A stretch of 64,000 bases of DNA from Demequina sp. NBRC 110053 (lineage in GTDB: Bacteria; Actinomycetota; Actinomycetes; Actinomycetales; Demequinaceae), in contig NZ_BBRJ01000002.1 of NCBI RefSeq assembly GCF_002090095.1, positions 547,265 through 611,264 of the forward strand, read 5' to 3'. Both the position numbers and the translations under genes were made by a program. The stretch's first letter is position 1. Each line of letters begins with the position of its first letter. The notes below the pieces were generated by a model that saw nothing but the letters and a program-made list of their open reading frames with translations, ran no database searches and was not told where the DNA came from. Shown here piece by piece: positions 9,256-18,290 of this stretch.

Positions 9256-10320
9256 TCAGGACTCGAAGCCGATGTCCATGTAGTCGTCGACGTTCTCCGC
9301 GGTCACGACCGGCGCATCGAGGACGATGCGGCGCGGGATTCCGGGGGAGACCAGGTCACCCATGTTCTGGTCCTGCGCCAGCAGTCGCGCAAGGGCGATG
9401 CCGTCAGCGGCCTGGGTCGACGGGTAGATGACGGTCGCCTCGAGGACGCTCTCGCCAGAGGCGATCTCCTCCATCGCGTTGAGCGAGCCAGCGCCGCCCA
9501 CCATGAAGAACTCGTCGCGTCCAGCCTCATCGATCGCCGCGAGGACGCCGATGCCCTGGTCGTCATCGTGGTTCCAGATGGCGTCGAACTGCGGGTTGGC
9601 GGAGAGCAGCTGCGCCGTGACCTCCTGGCCGCTGTCGATCGTGAACTCGGCTGCGACGCGCGCCGACACGGACAGGCCGCACTCGGCAAGAGCGTCGTTG
9701 AAGCCCGCCGTGCGGTCGGTCGTGAGCTGGAGCGAGTCGATGCCGGCGATCTCGCCGATGATCGCGTCGGGGTTGTCACCCAGGCGCTCGCACATGTACT
9801 CGCCTGCGCTCACGCCCATGCCGTAGTTGTCGCCCAGGATCGTGACGCGCGCAGCGTCGGTGGACGAGAACTCACGGTCGACGTTGACGACGGGCACGCC
9901 CGCGTTCATCGCGTTGATCGCGGCCTCGGTGAGCGCCGCGCCATCGGTCGGCAGCAGCACGATCACGTCGACGCCCTCGTTGACGAACGTCTCGACCTGG
10001 CTGATCTGCAGGTTGGCGTCGTTCGTGCCCTCGGCCACGCGCAGGTCGACGTCGTCGTAGGACTCCGCCTCCGCGATCGCAGCAGAGTTGATCGCACCGA
10101 GCCAGCCGTGGTCGGCCGCGGGGCCGGAGAAGCCGATGACGACGGTCTCGCCGCTGCCACCCTCCTCGGGGGCCGCCGACTCCTCGGAGCCGTTCTCCTC
10201 GGTGACCTCGCCCTCGCCGTCGTCGCCGTCTGAGCTGCAGCCAGCCAGCAGGGCGATGCCTGCGAGCGCTGCGCCGGTGCCGGCCAGCATCCGCTGTCGC
10301 CGGGTCCGGAATGCGTACAT
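9256..10320 (-). CDS. Ribose-type sugar ABC transporter substrate-binding lipoprotein
   Basis: 354 residues, periplasmic-binding-protein-like family (RbsB/Peripla_BP_4). The signal peptide ends in the lipobox LAGC with Cys28 as lipid anchor. It is followed by an acidic Gly/Glu/Ser linker (about 29-58). The domain starts VVIGFSGPAADHGWLGAINS, and NVDREF and NHDDDQGIGVL are typical ligand-pocket segments. It captures a monosaccharide or polyol outside the membrane and delivers it to the RbsA/RbsC-like pair encoded divergently at 10594-13172. GAGGAGGA precedes the ATG. Specificity (ribose, xylose, inositol, other) is not readable by eye. Confidence 0.9.
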   Translation of the reverse strand: MYAFRTRRQRMLAGTGAALAGIALLAGCSSDGDDGEGEVTEENGSEESAAPEEGGSGETVVIGFSGPAADHGWLGAINSAAIAEAESYDDVDLRVAEGTNDANLQISQVETFVNEGVDVIVLLPTDGAALTEAAINAMNAGVPVVNVDREFSSTDAARVTILGDNYGMGVSAGEYMCERLGDNPDAIIGEIAGIDSLQLTTDRTAGFNDALAECGLSVSARVAAEFTIDSGQEVTAQLLSANPQFDAIWNHDDDQGIGVLAAIDEAGRDEFFMVGGAGSLNAMEEIASGESVLEATVIYPSTQAADGIALARLLAQDQNMGDLVSPGIPRRIVLDAPVVTAENVDDYMDIGFES

Positions 10321-10593
10321 GGTGTTCCTCCTCTAGAGATCACTGTCCTCATTGCCAGTGAGCTGAGTCACGCAGTGCCGGGATTCGCGGTGCGATTCGG
10401 CTCGTCGTCCACACTGACTCCGTCAAGGTAACAGAGCCCAGGGCTCCGCGCACGACTTTTGCATGCGAGCCGTCATAACGGTTTCGCAACGAAGGAGATT
10501 CTCTCGCGCGCGCGTAGAGAACCAGTGCAGTGGCGCGCGGCGCACGCGGAGAGAGGCTTTCGACGGCTCTTGGCGCTGTGTTATGTTCTTCGC
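10321..10593. promoter_or_regulatory. Divergent promoter region of the sugar importer
   Basis: Both halves of the importer are transcribed outward from this region. For the plus-strand ATPase gene, TTCGAC (10559-10564) and TATGTT (10582-10587) are spaced by 17 nt and would place +1 at the GTG start (10594), giving a leaderless message. A CCGT/ACGG inverted repeat and GTTTCGCAAC at about 10472-10490 are possible operator elements. I could not define the minus-strand promoter with confidence. Confidence 0.5.
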
Positions 10594-12114
10594 GTGATCG
10601 AAGACGACCACCCCGTGTCATTACTCGAGGTCCGGGGCCTCATCAAGAGCTTTGGCGCCGCTCGCGCCCTCAAGGGCGTGGACCTGGATGTCCATGCCGG
10701 CGAGGTGCACTGCGTGCTCGGCCAGAACGGCGCCGGCAAGTCCACCCTCATCAAGACCCTCTCCGGGGCGCATCAGCCCGACGAGGGCGAGATCCGCTGG
10801 AATGGCGAGGCGGTGACCATCGCGAACCCGGTGGCCGCCCTCGAGCTCGGGATCGCCACGATGTATCAGGAGCTCGACGTGGTCGGGGGCCTGTCCATCG
10901 CGGAGAACATCTTCCTGGGCCACGAGCTCGCTCGCGGCGGAGTGATCAGCCGGAGGGAGGCGGCCAAGCGCACCCGCGAGCTCATGCAGCGGCTTGGCCA
11001 CCCCGACCTGTCGCCGTCGCGCGAAGTGGGCACCCTGTCCCCCGCCAACCAGCAGATCGTGTCCATGGCGCGCGCTCTCTCGCACGACATCAAGCTGATG
11101 ATCATGGATGAGCCCAGTGCCGTCCTCGACTCCGAGGAGGTGAACAACCTCTTCCGCGTGGTCGAGGAGCTCACCAACCAGGGCATCGCCGTCATCTACA
11201 TCTCGCACCGGCTCGAGGAGATCGAGCGCATCGGCGACCGGCTCACCGTCCTCAAGGACGGCGCGTCGGTGGGGTCGAACCTCCAGGTCTCCCAGACGCC
11301 CACTCGCGAGCTGATCTCGCTCATGACGGGCACCGACATCGAGCACGCCTTCCCGCCCCGCGTCCCGATCGCGGATGACGCCCCGGTGGTGCTGGAGGTC
11401 GAGAACCTCACCCTCGCCGGCGTGTTCGAGGGCGTCGACCTCTCCGTGCGCGCTGGCGAGGTCGTGGGACTCGCCGGCCTCGTGGGCTCCGGGCGCTCGG
11501 AGATCCTCGAGACCATCTACGGCCACCGCAAGGCGACGGCCGGCTCCGTCAAGGTGAACGGGAAGAAGCTCAAGCCAGGGTCGGTGTCGTCCGCCGTGAG
11601 CGCGGACGTCGGCCTGTCCCCTGAGGAGCGCAAGAGCCAGGGTCTGCTGCTCGAGGAGCCGATCTATCGCAACGCGACCCTGTCGACCTTCACCCGCTTC
11701 GCCAAGGCGGGCCTGCTCGACGAGGCGGCCGAGCGACGCGCCACCGAGGAGCAGATGAAGGCTCTCGAGCTGCGACCGGCCGAGCCCAACCGCATCACTC
11801 GCACCCTGTCCGGCGGCAATCAGCAGAAGATCATGCTCGCGCGCTGGCTCATCCACGGCACCGAGGTGCTCATTCTCGACGAGCCCACCCGCGGCGTCGA
11901 CGTGGGCGCCCGCCAGGAGATCTACCGCCTGATTCGCGATCTCGCCGAGGCCGGGACGGCCATCCTCATCGTCTCCTCGGAGATCGAGGAGGTCCTGGGG
12001 CTCGCCGATCGCACCCTCATCATCGCCGACGGGCACGTGCTCGCCGAGCGTTCCACCGCCGACATCGACGAGCACGGCGTGCTCGACCTGGTCATGAAGG
12101 GAAGTGCCGCGTGA
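10594..12114 (+). CDS. Sugar ABC transporter double ATPase (RbsA/MglA-like)
   Basis: About 506 residues with two fused nucleotide-binding domains, as in RbsA and MglA. The first has Walker A GQNGAGKST, a divergent signature LSPANQQ and Walker B MIMDEPSAVLD. The second has a degenerate Walker A GLVGSGRSE, signature LSGGNQQK and Walker B LILDEPTRGVD. This asymmetry is normal for the family. GTG 10594 is preferred because a -10 hexamer ends 6 nt upstream. GTG 10615, just before SLLEVRG, is the alternative. The gene overlaps the permease gene by 4 nt (GTGA), so the two are translationally coupled. It energises import of the sugar bound by the divergently encoded lipoprotein. Confidence 0.9.
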   Translation: MIEDDHPVSLLEVRGLIKSFGAARALKGVDLDVHAGEVHCVLGQNGAGKSTLIKTLSGAHQPDEGEIRWNGEAVTIANPVAALELGIATMYQELDVVGGLSIAENIFLGHELARGGVISRREAAKRTRELMQRLGHPDLSPSREVGTLSPANQQIVSMARALSHDIKLMIMDEPSAVLDSEEVNNLFRVVEELTNQGIAVIYISHRLEEIERIGDRLTVLKDGASVGSNLQVSQTPTRELISLMTGTDIEHAFPPRVPIADDAPVVLEVENLTLAGVFEGVDLSVRAGEVVGLAGLVGSGRSEILETIYGHRKATAGSVKVNGKKLKPGSVSSAVSADVGLSPEERKSQGLLLEEPIYRNATLSTFTRFAKAGLLDEAAERRATEEQMKALELRPAEPNRITRTLSGGNQQKIMLARWLIHGTEVLILDEPTRGVDVGARQEIYRLIRDLAEAGTAILIVSSEIEEVLGLADRTLIIADGHVLAERSTADIDEHGVLDLVMKGSAA

Positions 12115-13172
12115 GCGAGCAGACCACCACACCCGACGCGAGCGGCCTCCCGGAGGGCCAGACGCCTTCCGCACCGGAGCCTGAGCAGCGATCGGACAAC
12201 CCCCTGAAGAGGTTCTTCGCGAGCCCTGCCGGGCGCAGCGTCGGCCTCGTGGTCGCGCTCCTCCTGCTGGTCGCGGTCGGCGCCATCACCGCTGGCGAGA
12301 ACTTCATGAACCTCGACAACCTCCTGGTGATCGTGCGCTACGCCGCCGTCATCGGCGTGATGGCGATCGGCATGACGTTCGTCATCACCGCGGGAGGCAT
12401 CGACCTGTCGGTCGGCTCCGTGGTGGGGCTGTCGTCGGTCATCGCCACGCTGGGCGCCATCCAGACCGCCTCGGAGGGGTTCTGGCCCCTCATGGTGTTC
12501 GTGGCGATCGCCGTCGGCGTGATCACGGGCCTCACCAACGGCCTCATCATCGCGTACGGCAAGGTCGTGGCGTTCATCGCAACGCTCGCGATGCTCGTGG
12601 GCGCGCGCGGACTCGCGGAGATCATCTCGGGCCGGTCGACGCAGGTGGTGAACAACCGCGGCTTCCTCGACTTCTTCCGCGGCGACTTCCTGGGCATCGA
12701 CTGGATCGTGTGGATCTTCGTGGTCGTGGCCATCGCCGGATGGTTCCTGCTCAACCGCACCACCTTCGGTCGTCGCACGGTCGCGATCGGCGGCAACCCG
12801 ACCGCGGCTCGCCTCGCGGGCGTGAATGTCAAGCGTCACATGGTGTACCTGTACATGATCTCGGGCGCGTGCGCCGGCATCGCGGCACTGATCACCCTCT
12901 CGCGCACGACCGCCGGAACGTCGACCCACGGCCAGCTGGCCGAGCTCGACGTCATCGCGGCCGTCGTCGTCGGTGGCACGCTGCTGATCGGCGGTCGTGG
13001 CACCATCGGCGGCACGGTGCTGGGCGTCATGCTGTTCGCGGTGCTGGTGAACGTGTTCACGCAGAACAACCTCTCGAGCTCGTGGCAGCTGGTGGCGAAG
13101 GGCATCATCATCGTCGTCGCGGTCATGCTCCAGCAGCGCTTCGCGAACCGCGAGGGCGCCACATCGACCTGA
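12111..13172 (+). CDS. Sugar ABC transporter permease (RbsC-like)
   Basis: 353 residues of the branched-chain/ribose permease family (BPD_transp_2). A hydrophilic N-terminal tail of about 40 residues is followed by about 8-10 membrane helices. VITAGGIDLSVGSVVGL is the family hallmark, and NPTAARLAGVNV plus VVVGGTLLIGGRGTIGGT are conserved cytoplasmic and membrane segments. The GTG start overlaps the ATPase stop, with AAGGGAAG upstream. It forms the channel of the importer. It is the last gene before a strong terminator. Confidence 0.92.
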   Translation: MSEQTTTPDASGLPEGQTPSAPEPEQRSDNPLKRFFASPAGRSVGLVVALLLLVAVGAITAGENFMNLDNLLVIVRYAAVIGVMAIGMTFVITAGGIDLSVGSVVGLSSVIATLGAIQTASEGFWPLMVFVAIAVGVITGLTNGLIIAYGKVVAFIATLAMLVGARGLAEIISGRSTQVVNNRGFLDFFRGDFLGIDWIVWIFVVVAIAGWFLLNRTTFGRRTVAIGGNPTAARLAGVNVKRHMVYLYMISGACAGIAALITLSRTTAGTSTHGQLAELDVIAAVVVGGTLLIGGRGTIGGTVLGVMLFAVLVNVFTQNNLSSSWQLVAKGIIIVVAVMLQQRFANREGATST

Positions 13173-13190
13173 CCTGGTCCCCCCTAGGCT

Positions 13191-13225
13191 GAAGGCCGCC
13201 TCCCCGACGCGGGGAGGCGGCCTTC
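13191..13225. terminator. Strong bidirectional terminator
   Basis: A perfect 15-bp inverted repeat (13191-13205 with 13211-13225), loop GACGC, followed by GGTCTTT. It lies between the convergent importer permease and exporter operons and is the strongest hairpin of this part of the window. Confidence 0.85.
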
Positions 13226-13270
13226 GGTCTTTCGGGCACCGGCCGTTCTCAGGGCCGATGCGCCGGTGGG

Positions 13271-15286
13271 TCAGGTGCGCGTCGCGCCGCGGTGCGGGTC
13301 GTCGTCGAGTGGCACGACCTCGGGACCGTCGTGGGCGGCGACGGCCGGGTCCAGGGCGACCGGCGCATCGGCCGGCAGACCCATCGGCGCCGCCGGTGGG
13401 GCGTGCGGGTCCTCAGGCGGGTCGACCTCATCGATGGGCGCCGCGAACTGCGCCTCGTAGAGCCGCGCGTAAGCGCCCTTCGCCTCGAGCAGCTCGGCGT
13501 GAGTGCCCTGCTCGACGATGCTCCCGCTCTCCATCACCAGGATCAGGTCCGCATCGCGGATGGTCGACAGGCGGTGCGCGATGACGAATGCCGTCCGGTC
13601 CTTGCGCAGCTCGGCCATGGCGCGCTGGACCAGGAGCTCGGTGCGGGTGTCCACGGAGCTCGTGGCCTCGTCGAGGATGAGCACCTGCGGGCGCGCCACG
13701 AACGCGCGTGCGATGGTGATGAGCTGGCGCTCGCCTGCCGAGATGTTCGTGGCGTCGTCATCCAGCACCGTGTCGTACCCCTCCGGGAGAGAGTGCACGA
13801 ACCGGTCGACGTACGCGGCCCGCGCCGCGTCGAGGATCTCCTCCTCCGTCGCGTCGGTGCGTCCGTACGCGATGTTGTCGCGGATGGTGCCGCCGAAGAG
13901 CCATGTGTCCTGAAGCACCATGCCGGTGCGTGACCGCAGGTCCGCGCGGGTCATCGCGGAGATGTCCGTGCCGTCCAGCGTGATGCGGCCCGCATTCAGC
14001 TCGTAGAAGCGCATGATGAGGTTCACGAGCGTGGTCTTGCCGGCGCCGGTCGGCCCCACGATCGCCACCGTGCGCCCGGGCTCGACGGTGAGGTCGAGCC
14101 CGTCGATGAGCGGCTTGTCCTCCACGTACCGGAAGGAGACGTCCTCGAAGACCAGGCGACCGTGGTCGTCCGCTGGGGTCCGTGCCGCCGACGAGTCCGG
14201 CTGCTGGTCGTCCGCGTCGAGCAGCTCGAACACTCGCTCGGCCGATGCGACACCCGACTGCAGCAGGTTCGCCATCGATCCCAGCTGGCTGATGGGTTGC
14301 TGGAACTGCCGCGAGTACTGGATGAAGGCCTGCACGTCGCCGAGCGTCATCGTTCCGCTCGCGACGCGGAGTCCTCCCACGATGGCGATCACGACGTAGA
14401 CGAGGTTCCCGATGAACATCGCCGACGGCATGATGATCCCGGAGATGAACTGGGCGCCGAAGCTCGCCTCGTAGAGCTCCTCGTTCTTGGCAGCGAACTC
14501 GCGCGCCGTCTGCTTCTGTCGTCCGAACACCTTCACGAGCGCGTGCCCCGTGTAGCCCTCCTCGATCTGCGCGTTGAGGTCGCCCGTGTGCCTCCACTGG
14601 GCGACGAACTTGGGCTGGGAGCGCTTCGCGATCTGCGCCACGACGACGGCGGTGAGCGGGATGGACACGAGGGCCACGAGCGCGAGCTGCCAGGAGATCG
14701 AGAACATCATGATGAGGATGCCGATGACGGTCAGCACGGAGATGAAGACCTGGCTGAGGGTCTGCTGCAGCGTCTGCGAGATGTTGTCGATGTCGTTGGT
14801 GACACGGCTGAGCAGGTCGCCCCGCTGGTGCGTGTCAAAGTAGCTGAGCGGGAGGCGGTGGACCTTGTCCTCGACGCTCTCGCGCAGACGGAAGATCGTG
14901 CGCTGCGTCACGCCATTCAGGATGAGCCCCTGAGCGAGCCCCAGGATCGCCGATCCCAGATAGATGATGACGACCCACAGCAGGATGCGGTGCAGCTCGT
15001 CGAAGTCGATGGCCCCTGCGAGGAAGCCCTCGAAGATCACCGTGGTCGCATTGCCGAGGATCTTGGGGCCCACGACGGACAGTGCCACGGAGCCGGTTCC
15101 CAGCAGCACCACGAGCCACACGAGCCACCGCTCGGGGCCGAGCAGTCTGACGAGCCGCAGCCCGGAGTCCTTGAAGTTGTCGGCCTTCTCGGTCGGGGCG
15201 CCCACACCCGGCCCGCCGGGCCCGTGCTGCGGCTGCTGCGCGGGGCGGGGCTTCTTGGCCTGCGTGGCCTGCGCGGTGTCGCTCAT
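13271..15286 (-). CDS. ABC multidrug exporter subunit, canonical ATP site
   Basis: 671 residues, a half-transporter with six membrane helices and an ATPase domain. An N-terminal Pro/Gln/Gly-rich tail (1-40) and an acidic Pro/Ala C-terminal tail flank it. Walker A is GPTGAGKTT, the signature is the unusual ISAGERQL, Walker B plus catalytic Glu is LILDEATSSVD, and the H-loop is IAHRLST, so its Walker B and H-loop are catalytically competent. It overlaps the upstream subunit gene by 4 nt (ATGA), with GAGGAGG upstream. It pairs with that 577-residue protein in an asymmetric heterodimer of the type seen in LmrCD and TM287/288. The exported substrate is unknown. Confidence 0.92.
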   Translation of the reverse strand: MSDTAQATQAKKPRPAQQPQHGPGGPGVGAPTEKADNFKDSGLRLVRLLGPERWLVWLVVLLGTGSVALSVVGPKILGNATTVIFEGFLAGAIDFDELHRILLWVVIIYLGSAILGLAQGLILNGVTQRTIFRLRESVEDKVHRLPLSYFDTHQRGDLLSRVTNDIDNISQTLQQTLSQVFISVLTVIGILIMMFSISWQLALVALVSIPLTAVVVAQIAKRSQPKFVAQWRHTGDLNAQIEEGYTGHALVKVFGRQKQTAREFAAKNEELYEASFGAQFISGIIMPSAMFIGNLVYVVIAIVGGLRVASGTMTLGDVQAFIQYSRQFQQPISQLGSMANLLQSGVASAERVFELLDADDQQPDSSAARTPADDHGRLVFEDVSFRYVEDKPLIDGLDLTVEPGRTVAIVGPTGAGKTTLVNLIMRFYELNAGRITLDGTDISAMTRADLRSRTGMVLQDTWLFGGTIRDNIAYGRTDATEEEILDAARAAYVDRFVHSLPEGYDTVLDDDATNISAGERQLITIARAFVARPQVLILDEATSSVDTRTELLVQRAMAELRKDRTAFVIAHRLSTIRDADLILVMESGSIVEQGTHAELLEAKGAYARLYEAQFAAPIDEVDPPEDPHAPPAAPMGLPADAPVALDPAVAAHDGPEVVPLDDDPHRGATRT

Positions 15287-17016
15287 CCCGCCACCTCCTC
15301 GGCACGCAGCTGCGTGCTGACGATCTCCTGATAGGTCTCGGAGCTCTCGAGGAGCTCGTGATGGGTGCCGCGTGCCACGATCCGGCCGTCCTCCATCACG
15401 AGGATCTGGTCGGCATCGACGATGCTCGACACTCGCTGAGCCACGACGATCACAGTCGCGTCCGTCACCTCGCGGGCCAGAGCGGCACGCAGGCGCGCGT
15501 CGGTGGCCGTGTCGAGGGCGCTGAACGAGTCGTCGAAGATGAGCACGTCGGGCCGCCGCACGAGAGCGCGCGCGATCGCGAGGCGCTGGCGCTGGCCTCC
15601 CGACACCGTGGTGCCGCCCTGCGCGACGGGGGTGTCGAGCTGCTCCGGCATCGCACGCACGAAGTCCTCGCCCTGCGCGATCCTGAGCGCCGCCCACAGC
15701 TCCTCATCCGTGGCATCGTCACGGCCGTAGCGCAGGTTGGTCGCTATGGTGCCCGCGAACAGGTAGGGGCGCTGAGGAACAACGCCGATGCGCGACCACA
15801 AGGATTCCGGGTCCGCCTCGGTCACTCTCACCCCGCCCACGCGCACCTGCCCGCTGGTCGCGTCGTAGAGGCGCGGGATGAGGTTCACGAGCGTGGACTT
15901 GCCCGCTCCGGTCGAGCCGATGATCGCGGTGGTGGAGCCACGGGTCGCGGTGAACGTGATGTCCGCGAGCACCGGCTGCTCCGCGCCAGGGTAGGTGAAC
16001 GAGACGCCGTCGAAGACGACCTCGCCCGTGCCGGGCACCTCCACCGAGGAGGACTCGCGACGGACCGTGGACTCGGTGTCGAGCACCTCACCGATGCGGT
16101 CGGCGGACACCGCGGCGCGCGGCACCAGGACGAACAGGAAGGTCGCCATCATCACCGAGAACAGGATCTGGATGAGGTACGACAGGAACGCCGTGAGCGC
16201 GCCCACCTGCATCTCGCCCGACTCGATGCGGTAGGCGCCGAACCAGATGACTGCGGCCGAGCTGAGGTTCACCACGAGCAGGACCAGGGGGAACATCGCC
16301 GACATGAGCCTGCCGGCCTTGAGCGCCGACTCGGTCACGAGGGCGTTCGCGTCGGAGAAGCGCTGGTCCTCCACGCTCTCCCGCACGAAGGCGCGCACCA
16401 CCCGGATCCCGGTGAGCTGCTCCCGCAGCACCCGGTTGATGCCGTCGATCCGCACCTGCATCCGCCGGAAGTGCGGCACCATGCGCCAGACGATCAGGGT
16501 CACGGCGATCACCAGGACGGGGATGGCGACGGCCATGATGAGGGACAGCTCGACATCCTGCTGGAGGGCGAGCACGACGCCACCGATCAGCGTGAACGGC
16601 GTCGTGATGAGCAGGGTGCACGTCATGAGCACGAGCATCTGCACCTGCTGGACGTCGTTCGTCGTGCGCGTGAGAAGCGACGGTGCGCCGAACCGCTGCA
16701 CCTCCGCCTCGGAGAACGTCGCCACCCGATCGAAGATGCTGGCGCGGAGGTCGCGGCCCACCCGCATCGCGATCTTGGCGCCGAAGTACACGGCGGTGAT
16801 GGTGCACGCGATGCCGACGAACGACAGCGCCAGCATCCACCCGCCCATGCGCCAGATGTACCCGGTGTCGCCGGTGGCGACGCCATTGTCGATGATGTCC
16901 GCGTTGAGCGTCGGCAGGTAGAGGTTCACGATGGCCTGTGCCGCCTGGAACACGACCACCCCCACGAGCAGCCGCCAGTACGGCCTGATCGCGCTGACGA
17001 GCATCGTCCAGAGCAT
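15283..17016 (-). CDS. ABC multidrug exporter subunit, degenerate ATP site
   Basis: 577 residues: six membrane helices (about 1-320), then an ATPase domain. Walker A GSTGAGKST and signature VSGGQRQR are normal. Walker B reads LIFDDSFSALD, with Asp in place of the catalytic Glu, and the switch residue is Gln (VVAQRVSS) instead of His. This is the degenerate partner typical of heterodimeric exporters, complementing the 671-residue subunit. The ATG at 17016 has AAGGGGAG upstream and starts 2 nt after the TetR stop, so the repressor and both subunits form one operon. Confidence 0.92.
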   Translation of the reverse strand: MLWTMLVSAIRPYWRLLVGVVVFQAAQAIVNLYLPTLNADIIDNGVATGDTGYIWRMGGWMLALSFVGIACTITAVYFGAKIAMRVGRDLRASIFDRVATFSEAEVQRFGAPSLLTRTTNDVQQVQMLVLMTCTLLITTPFTLIGGVVLALQQDVELSLIMAVAIPVLVIAVTLIVWRMVPHFRRMQVRIDGINRVLREQLTGIRVVRAFVRESVEDQRFSDANALVTESALKAGRLMSAMFPLVLLVVNLSSAAVIWFGAYRIESGEMQVGALTAFLSYLIQILFSVMMATFLFVLVPRAAVSADRIGEVLDTESTVRRESSSVEVPGTGEVVFDGVSFTYPGAEQPVLADITFTATRGSTTAIIGSTGAGKSTLVNLIPRLYDATSGQVRVGGVRVTEADPESLWSRIGVVPQRPYLFAGTIATNLRYGRDDATDEELWAALRIAQGEDFVRAMPEQLDTPVAQGGTTVSGGQRQRLAIARALVRRPDVLIFDDSFSALDTATDARLRAALAREVTDATVIVVAQRVSSIVDADQILVMEDGRIVARGTHHELLESSETYQEIVSTQLRAEEVAG

Positions 17017-17018
17017 GA

Positions 17019-17633
17019 TCACTCCCCTTCTGCGGCGATGCCGCGCAGGATGAAGTCCGAGAGGTGGCGCGGGTCCGTCGGGGTGGACGCCCGCAGGAAG
17101 GGCATCGACGTGCCGAACACGAGGATGCGGAGGTAGTCGACGGCGTCGGCGACAGGTACGCGAAGCCTGGCGCGGTCGGGCTCCAGCAGGCGTTCGACCA
17201 CGCCGGATGCCTCGGCGAATGGTCCGCGGCCGGGAACGCCATGATCGTGCAGGGGACTGTGCCGGGCATGCTCCCGTGGGCCGAGTGCGCTCATGAACTG
17301 CACGACTCCCGAGACCCGCGCGTGGAGGACGGCGACCACCTGCTCGATCTTGGCCTCGAGCGGCAGCGTCGCGTCGACCTGCTCGAGCAGCAGCAGGGTG
17401 GCAGCCGGATCCATCACCTGGGCGATCGCCGCGTCGATCAGCTCGTCCTTGTCGGCGAACGCCCGATACACCGTGCCCTCTGCGATGCCGGCCGCGTCGG
17501 CGATCTGTCGGGTCGTGACCTCGGTGCCGCGCTCGAGAAGCAGGGGGATGACCGCGTCGACGATCGACGCCCGACGCTCGTCGGGTGCCATGGGACGCGC
17601 GCGTGCGGTGCGCTCGGCTGTCGTGGGTGTCAC
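17019..17633 (-). CDS. TetR-family repressor of the exporter operon
   Basis: 204 residues. The N-terminal HTH (about 20-65) contains TRQIADAAGIAEGTVYRAFADKDEL, a textbook TetR recognition region, and the rest is a ligand-binding domain. The GTG at 17633 is chosen because TACAGT (minus strand, 17645-17640) ends 6 nt before it, giving a leaderless mRNA. It is the first gene of the exporter operon, and the palindrome at 17649-17664 lies just upstream of its -10 element, so autorepression relieved by an exported compound is likely. Confidence 0.9.
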   Translation of the reverse strand: MTPTTAERTARARPMAPDERRASIVDAVIPLLLERGTEVTTRQIADAAGIAEGTVYRAFADKDELIDAAIAQVMDPAATLLLLEQVDATLPLEAKIEQVVAVLHARVSGVVQFMSALGPREHARHSPLHDHGVPGRGPFAEASGVVERLLEPDRARLRVPVADAVDYLRILVFGTSMPFLRASTPTDPRHLSDFILRGIAAEGE

Positions 17634-17648
17634 CGCGACACTGTAAGT

Positions 17649-17664
17649 GAGTGAGCACTCACTC
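17649..17664 (-). promoter_or_regulatory. TetR operator (GAGTGAG-2-CTCACTC)
   Basis: Seven-nt arms GAGTGAG and CTCACTC flank a 2-nt centre. The site sits immediately upstream of the TACAGT -10 hexamer of the tetR-exporter operon, where a bound dimer would block RNA polymerase. Sites with TGAGTG/CACTCA symmetry are common for this regulator class. Confidence 0.75.
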
Positions 17665-17692
17665 GCAAGCCGAGGGAGCCCTGGCTCTCGAC

Positions 17693-18277
17693 CTAGCCGA
17701 GCGCGCGAGCGAAGGTGACGGAGCCGCCGTCCCCGCCGATCTCGGTGAAGCCGACCCGGGGATAGAAGGCCTGTGCGCCCCGATTGTCGCGGGAGGTCAC
17801 GAGGTGGACGCCCCGCGCTCCGCGCTCGCTCAGCAGTGCGCACGCCGCCTCGATCAACGCCCGGCCCGCTCCCCTCCCCTGCGCGGCAGGCAGCAGGTCG
17901 ATGTGAAGGTGCGCCGGGTAGTCATCCACCGCGTCGACGACCATGCGCACCGGATCGGCGGCCGCGGGCAGAAGCCACCGGTCGCCTTCCGTGCGCTGAT
18001 CTCGCGCCGGACGCGCGGGCCACCACTCGCCCACGAACCAGCGCTGGAAGGCACGGGTGTCGTCCGTGCCAAGGACGTAGCCAGCGACACCTTCGCCCTC
18101 GTCCCACACGAGCGTGAAGCCTCCCGGCCCTTCGAGATAGGGCAGCGCATAGACGTCCGCGAGCGCCGCGTCGTCGCAGAACATCCCCGTCGCATCCGTC
18201 CCGCTGTCCCCCGTCAGGAGGCAGATGCTCGCGATGACGCTCGCGTCAGCTGCCGCGGCCGGACGCACCGCCATCAC
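17693..18277 (-). CDS. GNAT-family N-acetyltransferase
   Basis: 194 residues with one GNAT domain. HLHIDLLPAAQGRGAGRALIEAA (about 122-144) contains the acetyl-CoA-binding Q/RxxGxG/A motif, followed by GVHLVTSRDNRGAQAFYPRVGF, the typical beta-strand and Tyr-containing end of the fold. The first two codons are both ATG (18277 or 18274), so the start is uncertain by one residue. It lies 13 nt after the ThuA gene stop and is likely co-transcribed with it. Acceptor unknown. Confidence 0.85.
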   Translation of the reverse strand: MMAVRPAAAADASVIASICLLTGDSGTDATGMFCDDAALADVYALPYLEGPGGFTLVWDEGEGVAGYVLGTDDTRAFQRWFVGEWWPARPARDQRTEGDRWLLPAAADPVRMVVDAVDDYPAHLHIDLLPAAQGRGAGRALIEAACALLSERGARGVHLVTSRDNRGAQAFYPRVGFTEIGGDGGSVTFARALG

Positions 18278-18290
18278 GCGAGCTGGGTCG

